Part shown: piece by piece, positions 1 to 8,081 of the stretch
Layout: every line of letters starts with the position of its first letter
Position numbering within the stretch: the stretch's first letter is position 1
Assembly: GCA_018365815.1 (NCBI GenBank)
Contig: JAGZJH010000022.1
Location: forward strand, 1 to 39,709
Length of the DNA stretch: 39,709 bases
From: Erysipelotrichaceae bacterium
GTDB taxonomy: Bacteria; Bacillota_I; Bacilli_A; Erysipelotrichales; Coprobacillaceae
Direction: 5' to 3'
Position numbers and translations under genes: made by a program
The notes under the pieces: model-generated
Database searches by the model: none
Told to the model about the DNA's origin: nothing
What the model saw: only the letters and a program-made list of their open reading frames with translations

Positions 1-123
1 ACTGATGATTTTATTACACAGTTAAATGATTATATTATTTGGTATAACACTAAACGTATAAAAGAATCATTAGGTTATAAAAGCCCTATTGACTATAGAG
101 AATCTCTTGGTTTATCATATTAA
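1..123 (+). CDS. IS3-family transposase (OrfB), C-terminal end only
   Basis: The open frame enters from the left edge and ends at TAA 121-123, giving 40 residues that include WYNTKRIKESLGYKSP. This W-YN-x-R-x-(K/H)-x-(S/A)LGY-x-(S/T)P pattern is the standard C-terminus of the DDE (rve) integrase domain of IS3-family OrfB proteins, just after the catalytic glutamate. The catalytic residues lie outside the window, so activity cannot be judged. The gene reads towards the intron fragment at 161-538. Confidence 0.85.
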   Translation, partial: TDDFITQLNDYIIWYNTKRIKESLGYKSPIDYRESLGLSY

Positions 124-160
124 TAAAGTCCAAGAAATCATCCGCATCCCCAATTGTACA
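1..160 (+). mobile_element. Right end of an IS3-family insertion sequence
   Basis: The transposase stop at 123 is followed by a short non-coding tail ending TTGTACA at 154-160. Read inward from the end this is TGTACAATTGGGGATGCGG, beginning with the TG...CA terminus usual for IS3-family inverted repeats. The boundary at 160 is inferred from this terminus and from the abrupt change to group II intron-like sequence at 161. The left end and any target duplication lie outside the window. Confidence 0.7.
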
Positions 161-538
161 TTTTATGGTTGACATTTATATATGACTTCATCTGACTTCT
201 TATGGTAAACCTTTTTCGACCGAGGGTACTATCACTGATTTTAAAGTTTACTAGACTTCCTCGTCCATAAGACCTCCCGGTGTAAGGCATGAAACCTATT
301 TTTTACAACATCTTGATTTACTGTCTTGGTTTTACGTTTACCTTTTAGACTTCGGTTTATTAGGCAACCTTATGCACCATTTAGCCTCATCAAGTTTCTG
401 TTGGTACGCTTAAAAGAATTGTTACACCACTTTCTTCACCCATGACATCACTATCAACGGCTTGTGGTTCGCTACACTTGGTGGTAAATACCTGTGGTTG
501 GTTTATCTCTAACTGAGCTTATGCCATGCCCGGCACAC
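161..538 (-). mobile_element. Group II intron, 5' ribozyme portion (interrupted)
   Basis: On the minus strand the segment starts GTGTGCCGGGCATGGC at 538, matching the GUGYG 5' splice-site consensus and the opening helix of bacterial group II introns. No long ORF exists here and the GC content is above the flanking spacers, consistent with structured RNA. Two exon-binding candidates occur in the right order: EBS2 TAATAA (357-362) and EBS1 TAAAAAA (299-305). They complement TTATTA (547-552) and TTTTTTA (539-545) just upstream of the splice point. The exon end is the U-tract of the terminator at 540-577. About 378 nt remain before the IS end at 160; the reverse transcriptase and domains V/VI would lie beyond the window. 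Possession of EBS2 argues against a IIC intron. Confidence 0.75.
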
Positions 539-539
539 T

Positions 540-577
540 AAAAAAATAATAACAAATTAAATAATTAATTTGTTATT
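540..577 (-). terminator. Intrinsic terminator of the ABC exporter operon
   Basis: A 13-bp stem (548-560 with 565-577, loop ATAA) is followed on the minus strand by A then seven Ts (546-540). It lies 10 nt past the ATPase gene stop. The intron 5' end (538) begins one base after the T run. Confidence 0.85.
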
Positions 578-586
578 ACCCTAATA

Positions 587-1351
587 CTAATTAAAAAACA
601 TTTGAATATAATCTCCGGCATTCACATTAACAATTTCATTAAAGAAAGTTTGTTGATCCTTTTCACCTCTATTTAAAGTCGTATGAATCACACCATCATG
701 AACATAAATAAACTTCGTCGCATAACTTGCAATCATTGAATCATGAGTTACCAATACAATTGTCACCCCTTCTTCATTTAAAGACTTTAAAATAGACATT
801 AACTCATGTGAATTTTTGCTATCTAAATTTCCAGTTGGTTCATCAGCAACAATTAATTTTGGATTAGTTATTAATGCACGCGCAATAGAAATACGTTGTT
901 TTTCCCCACCCGAACATTGTGTTGGCAAATGATTTAATAGATGTTGAATATTTAACCTTTTAGAAAGTTCATCTACTTTTTCTTTAATCACTTTAGGATT
1001 AACCTTAGCTAATACTAAGGGCATCGCAATATTATCAAAGACATTCATACTCTCAATTAAATTATTATTTTGAAAAATATAACCTAAATTTTGATAACGA
1101 TATTCTGAAATCACTCGACTTGTCATTTTAGATACATCTTCACCATTAATATAAACTTTACCATAAGTTGGTTTATCTAAAGTGGATAAACAGTTGATTA
1201 AAGTCGTCTTTCCGCTTCCACTAGGTCCCATAACACATACAAAATCCCCTTTATAAATTTCTAAATCAATTTCTTTAAGTGCTGTTGTACTGGCTAATTG
1301 ACCTTCATTATAAATCTTTGTCAGTTTAACTGCCTCTAAAATCTTTTCCAT
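587..1351 (-). CDS. ABC transporter ATP-binding protein, LolD/MacB/BceA type
   Basis: Cytoplasmic ATPase subunit of an FtsX-type exporter, 254 aa. Walker A GPSGSGKT is at residues 42-49, the Q-loop is in GYIFQNNNL, the signature is CSGGEKQRISIARAL near 146, Walker B is LIVADEPTGNLDS, and the switch histidine is in VLVTHD. The DEPTGNLD form is typical of the MacB/LolD/BceA group, which power mechanotransmission or antimicrobial-peptide resistance rather than bulk import. The start is supported by AAGGAGGG upstream. It overlaps the permease stop by one base, so the two are translationally coupled. No sensor kinase/regulator pair is adjacent, so a Bce-type detoxification role cannot be claimed. 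Confidence 0.9.
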   Translation of the reverse strand: MEKILEAVKLTKIYNEGQLASTTALKEIDLEIYKGDFVCVMGPSGSGKTTLINCLSTLDKPTYGKVYINGEDVSKMTSRVISEYRYQNLGYIFQNNNLIESMNVFDNIAMPLVLAKVNPKVIKEKVDELSKRLNIQHLLNHLPTQCSGGEKQRISIARALITNPKLIVADEPTGNLDSKNSHELMSILKSLNEEGVTIVLVTHDSMIASYATKFIYVHDGVIHTTLNRGEKDQQTFFNEIVNVNAGDYIQMFFN

Positions 1352-2781
1352 TATAAATTCCCTCCTTTACGATAAGTTCTTTGATAAGTTAAATAAGTAG
1401 CTACATAAGAAATAAAGAAAATCACAAAATAACTGATAATCATTATACTTCCGACCATACTATCTAAAGTATTTAAACGCATTGCTTGTATCATCTGAAT
1501 AAATATTAAAATAATTGGACAAATAGTAGTAAGTATATAATAATAAGTTACTTCTTTTAAAATAATAGACCTCAACTCACAATCTTGAAAACCAGTCACT
1601 TTAAATAACTTAAAATCATTAATTCTTGTTTTAATTGTAATCACATTTTTAAAATAAGATGCCCCCGCTAAAATAACAACAAACACAATATAACAAAAAC
1701 ATACAAATAATTGATATAAAGGTAAACTAAATTTAGTATTTACCAGGTTAATTAAATAAGGTAAACCAATCGTAATTAGTGCAATAACAGTAATAGAATC
1801 TCTTAATAATAACAATACATCATTTGCTACAATAAACGCCTTAGAATGTTTTAATAAATAACAATCATGAATACGTCCTAATACAATCCGTAAACTATAA
1901 TTTACAATTCCGATTAACCCAATTGCACCAATATAAACATAAAATATATTAATTCCTTGAAAATCTTTTAAACCGATAAAACTCATCAAATATAAAACAA
2001 TAAAAATCAATGCCTTAACCAATGCTTTAGATGATTTTTTCTCCTGTAATTGTCGTTTAAAGGCATTTTTTTGACTTTCTTGAAGATTCATATTATACGA
2101 TTTTAACACTAACTTTTGACGATCTTTAACACTCATTCCAATTGTTCCAAGCCCTAATGCTGAAGTTGTAAACATTGTCTTCATTGAAAAACCAAAACCT
2201 TTGCCCTCATCTTCCATTTGCTTTTTCTTTTTATCATTACCATTTATAATATCGATAATTTCATTACGATATAAAAAACCTGATACAATCATAATGACAT
2301 AAACGATTTTTGTAATAATGACCGTTAAAACTTCATAAACACCAGTTGAGTTATAAGCAAAAATATTATACGAATAATTAAAAGTTGAACAAATAAATAA
2401 ATGAACAAGTGGTAAAATCAGTGCGCCAACAAACATTCCTAAAGGAACTGAAATTAGAAAAATCATCCCACATTGTACTAAAATAAATTCACTCATTTGG
2501 ACTAAATTTTGTCCTGATAAAGATAGAATTGCTAACTCTTTTCTTAAAGTATCTATAAACTGATTATTGACATAAAAAGTCACGAAGAAACTAAATGCAC
2601 TGACAATAAAAATCAACATTAAAAATGTTATTTTTTCATTTTGTGGCATTCGATTGACTAACATATGATTACTTAATTCAAATAAAGTAAACTCAATGCT
2701 TGTTAAAATAGTCATAATCGCTAAATATGAGATACTGTTTTTAAACTTCTTTAAAAAGAATTTGATTGAAAATTTAATCAT
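1351..2781 (-). CDS. FtsX-like ABC transporter permease
   Basis: Integral membrane partner of the ATPase at 587-1351, 476 aa with about ten hydrophobic segments. Two FtsX-like halves are visible: an N-terminal one with RKELAILSLSGQ followed by membrane helices (residues ~80-130), and a C-terminal one with INDFKLFKVTGFQ followed by further helices (~385-470). This resembles BceB but is shorter than the usual ~620-660 aa, and no large extracellular sensor domain is evident between the halves. A lysine-rich stretch (~183-195) is probably cytoplasmic. It is the first gene of the pair; AGGGAGGTGTAG precedes the ATG. Substrate unknown. Confidence 0.85.
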   Translation of the reverse strand: MIKFSIKFFLKKFKNSISYLAIMTILTSIEFTLFELSNHMLVNRMPQNEKITFLMLIFIVSAFSFFVTFYVNNQFIDTLRKELAILSLSGQNLVQMSEFILVQCGMIFLISVPLGMFVGALILPLVHLFICSTFNYSYNIFAYNSTGVYEVLTVIITKIVYVIMIVSGFLYRNEIIDIINGNDKKKKQMEDEGKGFGFSMKTMFTTSALGLGTIGMSVKDRQKLVLKSYNMNLQESQKNAFKRQLQEKKSSKALVKALIFIVLYLMSFIGLKDFQGINIFYVYIGAIGLIGIVNYSLRIVLGRIHDCYLLKHSKAFIVANDVLLLLRDSITVIALITIGLPYLINLVNTKFSLPLYQLFVCFCYIVFVVILAGASYFKNVITIKTRINDFKLFKVTGFQDCELRSIILKEVTYYYILTTICPIILIFIQMIQAMRLNTLDSMVGSIMIISYFVIFFISYVATYLTYQRTYRKGGNL

Positions 2782-2985
2782 GATCTACACCTCCCTATAT
2801 ATCTTTCTATTTATATTATAGCACTTTCATTTATATAAGTAATTAATTTTATTATTTTTATTATAAAAATATCATTCTCCTTTATTTTCGCTTCTAATTT
2901 ACACTATATAGTCACTATACCCGCAAGTAAAATTTTAAAAAAAGTTGAAAATAAGCCCTAATTTTCAATAAATATCGTTTCAATG

Positions 2986-3013
2986 ACAAAAAGGAACTTC
3001 AATTTGAAGTTCC
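2986..3013 (-). terminator. Intrinsic terminator after the decayed small gene
   Basis: A perfect 10-bp stem GGAACTTCAA/TTGAAGTTCC (2993-3002 with 3004-3013) is followed on the minus strand by TTTTTG. It lies just downstream of the pseudogene stop at 3034 and separates it from the ABC operon. Confidence 0.7.
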
Positions 3014-3033
3014 AACATTAATAATATACTCCT

Positions 3034-3317
3034 TTAACCTGCTCTAAATAAATCGTTATTAGCATTGATGACTTCAAAGTCACTTTCTTTTAACTTTAAA
3101 TTATCCACTAAAAATAATCTGATTTTTTCTTTAAATAAAGACACCCACCCTCTGACACATTTCTTTTCATAATATCTCCATTTACCAACCTTACTTAAAG
3201 TTTAATCAAAATGTCCATATCATTTTTAAAAGTTATAAAATAATCAAATTCAGTATGCTCATCTAAACTCAATTTAAAAGTTCCAAAAACAGGTTTTAAT
3301 TTTGATTTTATTTGCAT
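3034..3317 (-). pseudogene. Decayed small gene of unknown function (frameshift)
   Basis: From ATG 3317 the frame encodes a soluble-looking segment (MQIKSKLKPVFGTFKLSLDE...) that stops after about 40 codons. Another frame then continues with coding-like sequence (KVGKWRYYEKKCVRGW... to VINANNDLFRAG) to a TAA at 3034, followed by a good terminator. The total length is not a multiple of three, and the dense charged/aromatic residues in both halves suggest one ~94-residue protein broken by an indel near 3195-3205. Family not recognised. The spacer 2782-3433 holds nothing else that I can support. Confidence 0.45.
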
Positions 3318-3434
3318 AAAAATCACTTTTTCTTACTTTAAAAACACTATTGATGATAAATCAATTTTTGATAAACACGTACTTGAAGATTAAACGATAT
3401 TATCAAGTTTATAATTTATTGACAATGCACTGAT

Positions 3435-3752
3435 CTATCTCACACTCTTTTTTTGAAAAAATGTAAACAGTACAAATAATACAATAAACATACTAAAATA
3501 AGCCAATATTGATAATACACTGTAACTGACATATCCCATTTTATCAATATACGGAATTGCTTGGGCGATTGAATTAATATTCCTTAAATACCAAATACTT
3601 TTAACTACACCATAAACAAAACAACTTATTGGTAATATGTACTTATACTTAGAGTATTTTAATATGATGATACATTCTAATAGTCCCAAAATAATGCATG
3701 GAACAATATAATGACTTAAATTACCGAGAAAAATTGAAAACATAAATTCCAT
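3435..3752 (-). CDS. Small hypothetical membrane protein (105 aa)
   Basis: I do not recognise this protein. It has hydrophobic stretches near residues 8-28, 35-55 and 74-98, so three to four membrane spans are likely, with a short basic C-terminus (KKSVR). The AGGGAGGGATG sequence just upstream of the ATG is a convincing ribosome binding site. It follows the 97-aa membrane protein at 3841-4134 on the same strand with an 88-nt gap and may be cotranscribed. Confidence 0.6.
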   Translation of the reverse strand: MEFMFSIFLGNLSHYIVPCIILGLLECIIILKYSKYKYILPISCFVYGVVKSIWYLRNINSIAQAIPYIDKMGYVSYSVLSILAYFSMFIVLFVLFTFFQKKSVR

Positions 3753-3840
3753 AAGTCATCCCTCCTTATTAGTCACTTATAAAATTAATTCCATTCTAAT
3801 GTTAAGGTATTAAAGAAATATCATGATTTTACTAAATAAC

Positions 3841-4134
3841 TTACACTCTGCATTTTTTATTTTCATAAAACAATAAATAAGCAACGGCACATAATGTTAA
3901 GATAATAAACATAGTTTCAAAAGTGTTACCAAACATTAAATATAAAGTTAAAAGCACAATCATTAAACAAGTAAAGTAGAAATAAGCTTTATTTAACTTT
4001 TTAACGTCATATAACTTTTTAATTTCTTTAGGGGCTGTATTATATCCCGCAATTAAAAATCCACCTTTACCTTTATAAAAAATGAAAGCCGCACAAGTAA
4101 AAATTGCAATAATCACTAATAATATCTTACTCAT
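3841..4134 (-). CDS. DUF3784-like small membrane protein (97 aa)
   Basis: Three predicted membrane helices (residues ~3-19, 52-69, 72-90) flank a conserved cytoplasmic loop KGKGGFLIAGYNT...KKLYD-KKLNK. The GAGYNT-like motif after the first helix and the spacing to a second helix match DUF3784 proteins, common in low-GC Firmicutes and of unknown function. AGGAGGAG lies 6-8 nt before the ATG. The C-terminus is basic (YENKKCRV), fitting an inside tail. Confidence 0.7.
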   Translation of the reverse strand: MSKILLVIIAIFTCAAFIFYKGKGGFLIAGYNTAPKEIKKLYDVKKLNKAYFYFTCLMIVLLTLYLMFGNTFETMFIILTLCAVAYLLFYENKKCRV

Positions 4135-4356
4135 AAATACTCCTCCTCGCCTTTTAATTAGATATTATTCATGATATTTCTTTTAATCTTCCTATCTACT
4201 ATTATCATACTACAAATTTTAAAAAAAGAGAAATATTTTAGATAAAGTTCATGTATTTTCATAAAATTATTTCACTACTTTTATCTTTTTTTAATAACCT
4301 ACAATAAATTATGTTATAATCATAACAACTCAAAAACTTTTACTTAGGAGAACTTT

Positions 4357-4812
4357 ATGAAAATCACAGAGATTAAACAACATAAAAAACAATATCTTCC
4401 TTTACTTTTATTAGCCGATGAACAAGAAGAAATGATTGATCGTTATTTAGAACAAGGGACGATGTATCTTTTAGAAGATCATGGTGTTAAAGGAGAATGT
4501 GTGGTTTTAGAAATTGATGAAAATACATTAGAAATTAAAAACATTGCCATAGACCCACAATTTCATGGACAAGGGTATGGTAAAATTCTTATCGATTTTA
4601 TTGAAAACCACTATCACCATCAATATTCAATACTACAAGTAGGTACCGGTGATTCCTCTTTAACACTACCCTTTTATTTGAAACTGGGATTTATCCCATC
4701 ACATCGTATTCAAAACTTTTTTATTGATTATTACGACCACCCTATTTATGAAAATGGCGTACAGTTAAAAGATATGATTTATTTAAAAAAAGAGTTAAAT
4801 AAAAAACAGTGA
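4357..4812 (+). CDS. GNAT-family N-acetyltransferase
   Basis: Predicted acetyl-CoA-dependent N-acetyltransferase, 151 aa, a usual single-domain GNAT length. Motif A is clear: IAIDPQFHGQGYGKILIDFI (residues ~69-88) with the Q-x-x-G-x-G pyrophosphate-binding loop. Motif B follows with FYLKLGFIPSHR. The C-terminus (YENGVQLKDMIYLKKEL) resembles YvbK-type Bacillus acetyltransferases. TTAGGAGAAC gives the ribosome binding site. It is a single-gene plus-strand unit facing the 3' end of the polyamine operon and ends in the terminator at 4832-4870. Substrate unknown. Confidence 0.85.
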   Translation: MKITEIKQHKKQYLPLLLLADEQEEMIDRYLEQGTMYLLEDHGVKGECVVLEIDENTLEIKNIAIDPQFHGQGYGKILIDFIENHYHHQYSILQVGTGDSSLTLPFYLKLGFIPSHRIQNFFIDYYDHPIYENGVQLKDMIYLKKELNKKQ

Positions 4813-4831
4813 GAAAATTCACTGTTTATAA

Positions 4832-4870
4832 AAATTGACAAAGTTGAAATTTAAACCTTGTCAATTTTTT
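4832..4870. terminator. Bidirectional terminator between GNAT gene and polyamine operon
   Basis: AAATTGACAAAG pairs with CTTGTCAATTT (one bulge), with TTTTTT on the plus side and TTTTT on the minus side, serving convergent transcripts. A second small hairpin (ACAGTGA/TCACTGT) overlaps the GNAT stop. Confidence 0.8.
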
Positions 4871-4899
4871 ATTCACTTTAAACAATAAAACTCACTGTT

Positions 4900-6024
4900 T
4901 TATAATCTTCTTTTAAAATCTTCATAACCAAAACTTTTAATCAACTTCATTTCCCCATGTTTTGTATATAAATAAATCATAGGGAGTGGCATTCCATTAA
5001 AAGTATTGTTTTTAACCATTGTATAAATAGCCATATCTTCAAAAATTAATAAATCACCAATATTTAACGGTTGTTTAAATGAATAATCTCCTATCACATC
5101 ACCAGCTAAACAAGTCGGACCGGCTAAACGATAAGTAAATTCACTTTCATTAGGTAAAAAACCATTCACTAATGGTGGACGATAAGGCATTTCTAATACA
5201 TCTGGCATATGACAAGTAGCTGAAGTATCTAAAATCGCAATATCCATTTCATTATGAACAATATCTAAAACACTTGAAACGAGATAACCTGCATTAAGTG
5301 CAATCGCTTCACCGGGTTCTAAGTAAATTTCAATATCATATTTATTTTTCATATATAAAATAGTATCGACTAACGTTTTAATATCATATCTTTTTTTAGT
5401 AATATGATGTCCGCCGCCAAAGTTTAACCATTTTACTTTTCTTAAATAAGGTTCAAACTTTTCATCAACGACTTTAATAATACGTGCTAATACATCAGCA
5501 TTTTGCTCACACATTGCATGAAAATGTAATCCATCTACATCAGTAAAATCAATGTCGTTTAAATCTTCTAATTTAATTCCTAATCTTGATTTAGACGCAC
5601 AAGGATCGTATAACTCTGTTTCTATTTCTGAATATTCCGGATTAATTCTTAACCCACATTGTAATCCTTTAGACTTTGCCAGTTTAGCGTATTGATGATA
5701 TTGATAAGCAGAATTAAATACAATATGATCGCTGACTTCTAAAATTTCTTCAATTTCATCTTGACGATAAGCAGGAGAGAAGACATGAACTTCTTTATTC
5801 ATTTCTTCTCTACCTAATTTTGCTTCATATAACCCACTAGAAGTTACTCCATCTAAATATTTACCAATCAATTTAAAAGTAGAATACATTGAAAATGCTT
5901 TAGTCGCTAATAAAATTTTACACCCAGTTTGATCTTTGACACTTTTTAATATTTTTAAATTATCAATTAAACGATTTTCATCTACCACATAACAAGGGGT
6001 ATGACATTGTTTAAAATCAATCAT
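4900..6024 (-). CDS. nspC: Carboxynorspermidine/carboxyspermidine decarboxylase
   Basis: PLP-dependent, alanine-racemase-fold decarboxylase that removes CO2 from carboxyspermidine or carboxynorspermidine to give spermidine or norspermidine. Seen: PLP lysine in LLATKAFSMY, LHFHAMCEQN, the Gly-rich NFGGGHHI, EPGEAIALNAGYL, and the catalytic cysteine/aspartate region SATCHMPDVLEMPYRPP. The length (374 aa) is normal. I start at ATG 6024 (MIDFKQCHTPCYVVDE), one base after the stop of the dehydrogenase and behind a GGTGG site; the longer frame would run inside that gene. It is last in the six-gene polyamine operon, and its partner dehydrogenase is immediately upstream. Confusion with LysA is unlikely because a separate LysA is at 12238-13536. 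Confidence 0.9.
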   Translation of the reverse strand: MIDFKQCHTPCYVVDENRLIDNLKILKSVKDQTGCKILLATKAFSMYSTFKLIGKYLDGVTSSGLYEAKLGREEMNKEVHVFSPAYRQDEIEEILEVSDHIVFNSAYQYHQYAKLAKSKGLQCGLRINPEYSEIETELYDPCASKSRLGIKLEDLNDIDFTDVDGLHFHAMCEQNADVLARIIKVVDEKFEPYLRKVKWLNFGGGHHITKKRYDIKTLVDTILYMKNKYDIEIYLEPGEAIALNAGYLVSSVLDIVHNEMDIAILDTSATCHMPDVLEMPYRPPLVNGFLPNESEFTYRLAGPTCLAGDVIGDYSFKQPLNIGDLLIFEDMAIYTMVKNNTFNGMPLPMIYLYTKHGEMKLIKSFGYEDFKRRL

Positions 6025-6025
6025 C

Positions 6026-7228
6026 TTAGTCCACCATTTGAGGATTAAAAGATTCTTGCCATGGTAATCCACATTCATTTAACTTTTCCATAAATGGATC
6101 AGGATTAAATTCTTCGACATTATAAACACCCGGTTTTTTCCACAATCCTTTTAACACCATCATTGCGCCAATCATTGCCGGTACACCAGTTGTATAAGAT
6201 ACGGCTTGTGAACCCACTTCCTTATAACATTCTTGATGATCACAAACGTTATAAACATAATATGTTTTTTCTTTACCATCTTTAATCCCTTTAAAAATAC
6301 AACCGATATTTGTTTTACCCACTGTACGAGGTCCAAGTGTAGAAGGATCAGGTAAAACTGCTTTTAAAAATTGTAAAGGCACAATTTCTTTCCCTTCAAA
6401 CATAATTGGTTCAATAGAAGTCATTCCCACATTTTCTAAACATTTTAAATGTGTTAAATAACTTTGTCCAAATGTCATAAAGAAACGGATACGTTTAATT
6501 CCCGGAATATTAATTCCTAAAGATTCTAATTCTTCATGGTGTAAAAGATACATTTCTTTTTCACCTACTTCTGGGAAATTGTAAACTCTTTTAATTTCCA
6601 TTGGTTTAGTTTCTACCCATTTTCCATTTTCCCAATAACTTCCATTAGCTGAAACTTCTCTAATATTAATTTCTGGATTGAAGTTAGTGGCAAATGGATA
6701 ACCATGATCACCGGCATTACAATCCAAAATATCAATATAATGAATTTCATCGAAGTAATGTTTTAAAGCATAGGCACTAAATACACCAGTTACTCCCGGA
6801 TCAAATCCACAACCTAACACCGCTGTAATTCCTGCTTTTTCAAATTTTTCTTTATAAGCCCATTGCCAACTATATTCAAACTTAGCAGTATCTAATGGTT
6901 CGTAATTTGCAGTATCTAAATAATCAACTTTACATTCTAAACAAGCATCCATAATCGTTAAATCTTGATAAGGTAAAGCTACGTTTATCACAATATCAGG
7001 TTGATATTCTTTCATTAAAGCGACTAATTCCTCTACTGAATCTGCATCAACTTGTGCAGTGGTTACTTTTGTTTTTGTAAACTGATCCACTTGTTGTTTT
7101 AATGCATCACATTTAGATTTTGTACGGCTAGCAATACAAATTTCTTCAAACACCTCACTATTTTGACAACATTTATGCACAACTACGCTAGAAACTCCCC
7201 CAGCACCAATAATTAAAGCTCTTCCCAT
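6026..7228 (-). CDS. Carboxy(nor)spermidine dehydrogenase (saccharopine dehydrogenase-like)
   Basis: NADPH-dependent enzyme that condenses aspartate semialdehyde with putrescine (or diaminopropane) and reduces the Schiff base to carboxyspermidine (or carboxynorspermidine). The 400-aa protein has an N-terminal Rossmann motif ALIIGAGGVSSVVVHKC, then NVALPYQDLTIMDACLE, TANYEP and GCGFDPGVTGVFSAYAL, all typical of the CASDH branch of the saccharopine dehydrogenase family. The pairing with NspC, one base downstream, fixes the role better than sequence alone. TAGGAGGAAAA precedes the ATG. It sits one base after speB, so the operon is tightly packed. Family members make either C3 or C4 product; since the operon makes putrescine, carboxyspermidine is the likelier product. 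Confidence 0.9.
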   Translation of the reverse strand: MGRALIIGAGGVSSVVVHKCCQNSEVFEEICIASRTKSKCDALKQQVDQFTKTKVTTAQVDADSVEELVALMKEYQPDIVINVALPYQDLTIMDACLECKVDYLDTANYEPLDTAKFEYSWQWAYKEKFEKAGITAVLGCGFDPGVTGVFSAYALKHYFDEIHYIDILDCNAGDHGYPFATNFNPEINIREVSANGSYWENGKWVETKPMEIKRVYNFPEVGEKEMYLLHHEELESLGINIPGIKRIRFFMTFGQSYLTHLKCLENVGMTSIEPIMFEGKEIVPLQFLKAVLPDPSTLGPRTVGKTNIGCIFKGIKDGKEKTYYVYNVCDHQECYKEVGSQAVSYTTGVPAMIGAMMVLKGLWKKPGVYNVEEFNPDPFMEKLNECGLPWQESFNPQMVD

Positions 7229-7229
7229 T

Positions 7230-8081
7230 TTATTTTCCTCCTATAATCAATAATAACTCTCTTAAAACTTTACACGCCACGGCTGTTGATCCTCCACTTT
7301 GATCATACACCGGTGACAATTCGTTTATATCAAAACCAACGATATTTAACCCCTTCAACAAACCTAACGCCTCGTTTAATTCGTTAAAAGTCACTCCTCC
7401 GGCTTCCGGTGTTCCGGTTCCCGGAAAGATTGATGGATCTAACACATCTAAATCCAAAGTAAAATAAACCGGATCATTTTTAAGTAACTCTGTCACTTCT
7501 TTTAACCCATTAAAATTAAATTTATTCATGATAGTATGTTCTTTTGAAAATTCAAACTCACTTCTATCTCCCGAACGAATACCAAATTGATAAATACGAT
7601 TATCTCCTACTAAATCATAAACACGTCTGATGACAGTAGCATGAGAAAGTGTCTCGTCTAAATACTCTTGTCTTAAATCCGCATGGGCATCAAAATGAAT
7701 AACACGAACATTAGGGTATTTTTTATAAATCGCTCTAAACTGACCGAGGGTGACTAAATGTTCGCCCCCAATCATACAAGGAATTTTACCGTCATTTAAA
7801 ATTTCACTTGCTTGATCTTCAATCATTTTTAACGCCTTATCCACATTTGCAAATGGTAATTCTAAATCACCGGCATCAAAGAAATGGTAATCCGTTAAAT
7901 CACGCCCTAAATACGGACTATATGTTTCTAAACCAAATGATTCACTTCGCATGACTTTACTTGCAAAACGTGTCCCCGGACGAAATGAAGTCGTCGCATC
8001 AAATGGCGCTCCATATATTACAATTGAAGATTCATCATACTCACTATCACAACCAATAAACGTTTCTACATTCTTTTTCAT
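7230..8081 (-). CDS. speB: Agmatinase
   Basis: Ureohydrolase (283 aa) converting agmatine to putrescine and urea. The binuclear Mn site is intact: GGEHLVTLG (His), HFDAHADLR (Asp-Ala-His-Ala-Asp) and TLDLDVLDPSIFPGTGTPE (Asp-x-Asp). The length fits agmatinase, and the neighbouring arginine decarboxylase favours agmatine over arginine, guanidinobutyrate or formimidoylglutamate as substrate. The ATG overlaps the speE TGA by four bases (ATGA), indicating translational coupling. Confidence 0.92.
   Translation of the reverse strand: MKKNVETFIGCDSEYDESSIVIYGAPFDATTSFRPGTRFASKVMRSESFGLETYSPYLGRDLTDYHFFDAGDLELPFANVDKALKMIEDQASEILNDGKIPCMIGGEHLVTLGQFRAIYKKYPNVRVIHFDAHADLRQEYLDETLSHATVIRRVYDLVGDNRIYQFGIRSGDRSEFEFSKEHTIMNKFNFNGLKEVTELLKNDPVYFTLDLDVLDPSIFPGTGTPEAGGVTFNELNEALGLLKGLNIVGFDINELSPVYDQSGGSTAVACKVLRELLLIIGGK

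Noticed and set aside
161..538. Interpreting the intron segment as a degenerate transposase or riboswitch
   Set aside because: No frame is coding-like, and the GTGTG start with matching EBS1/EBS2 candidates fits a group II intron better.
161..577. Calling the intron class IIC because it follows a terminator
   Set aside because: A 5' end unlike typical IIC introns and a candidate EBS2-IBS2 pairing argue against it; class is left open.
4900..6078. Longer N-terminus for nspC starting at 6078
   Set aside because: The first 18 residues lie within the dehydrogenase gene; ATG 6024 has a ribosome binding site and the family N-terminus.
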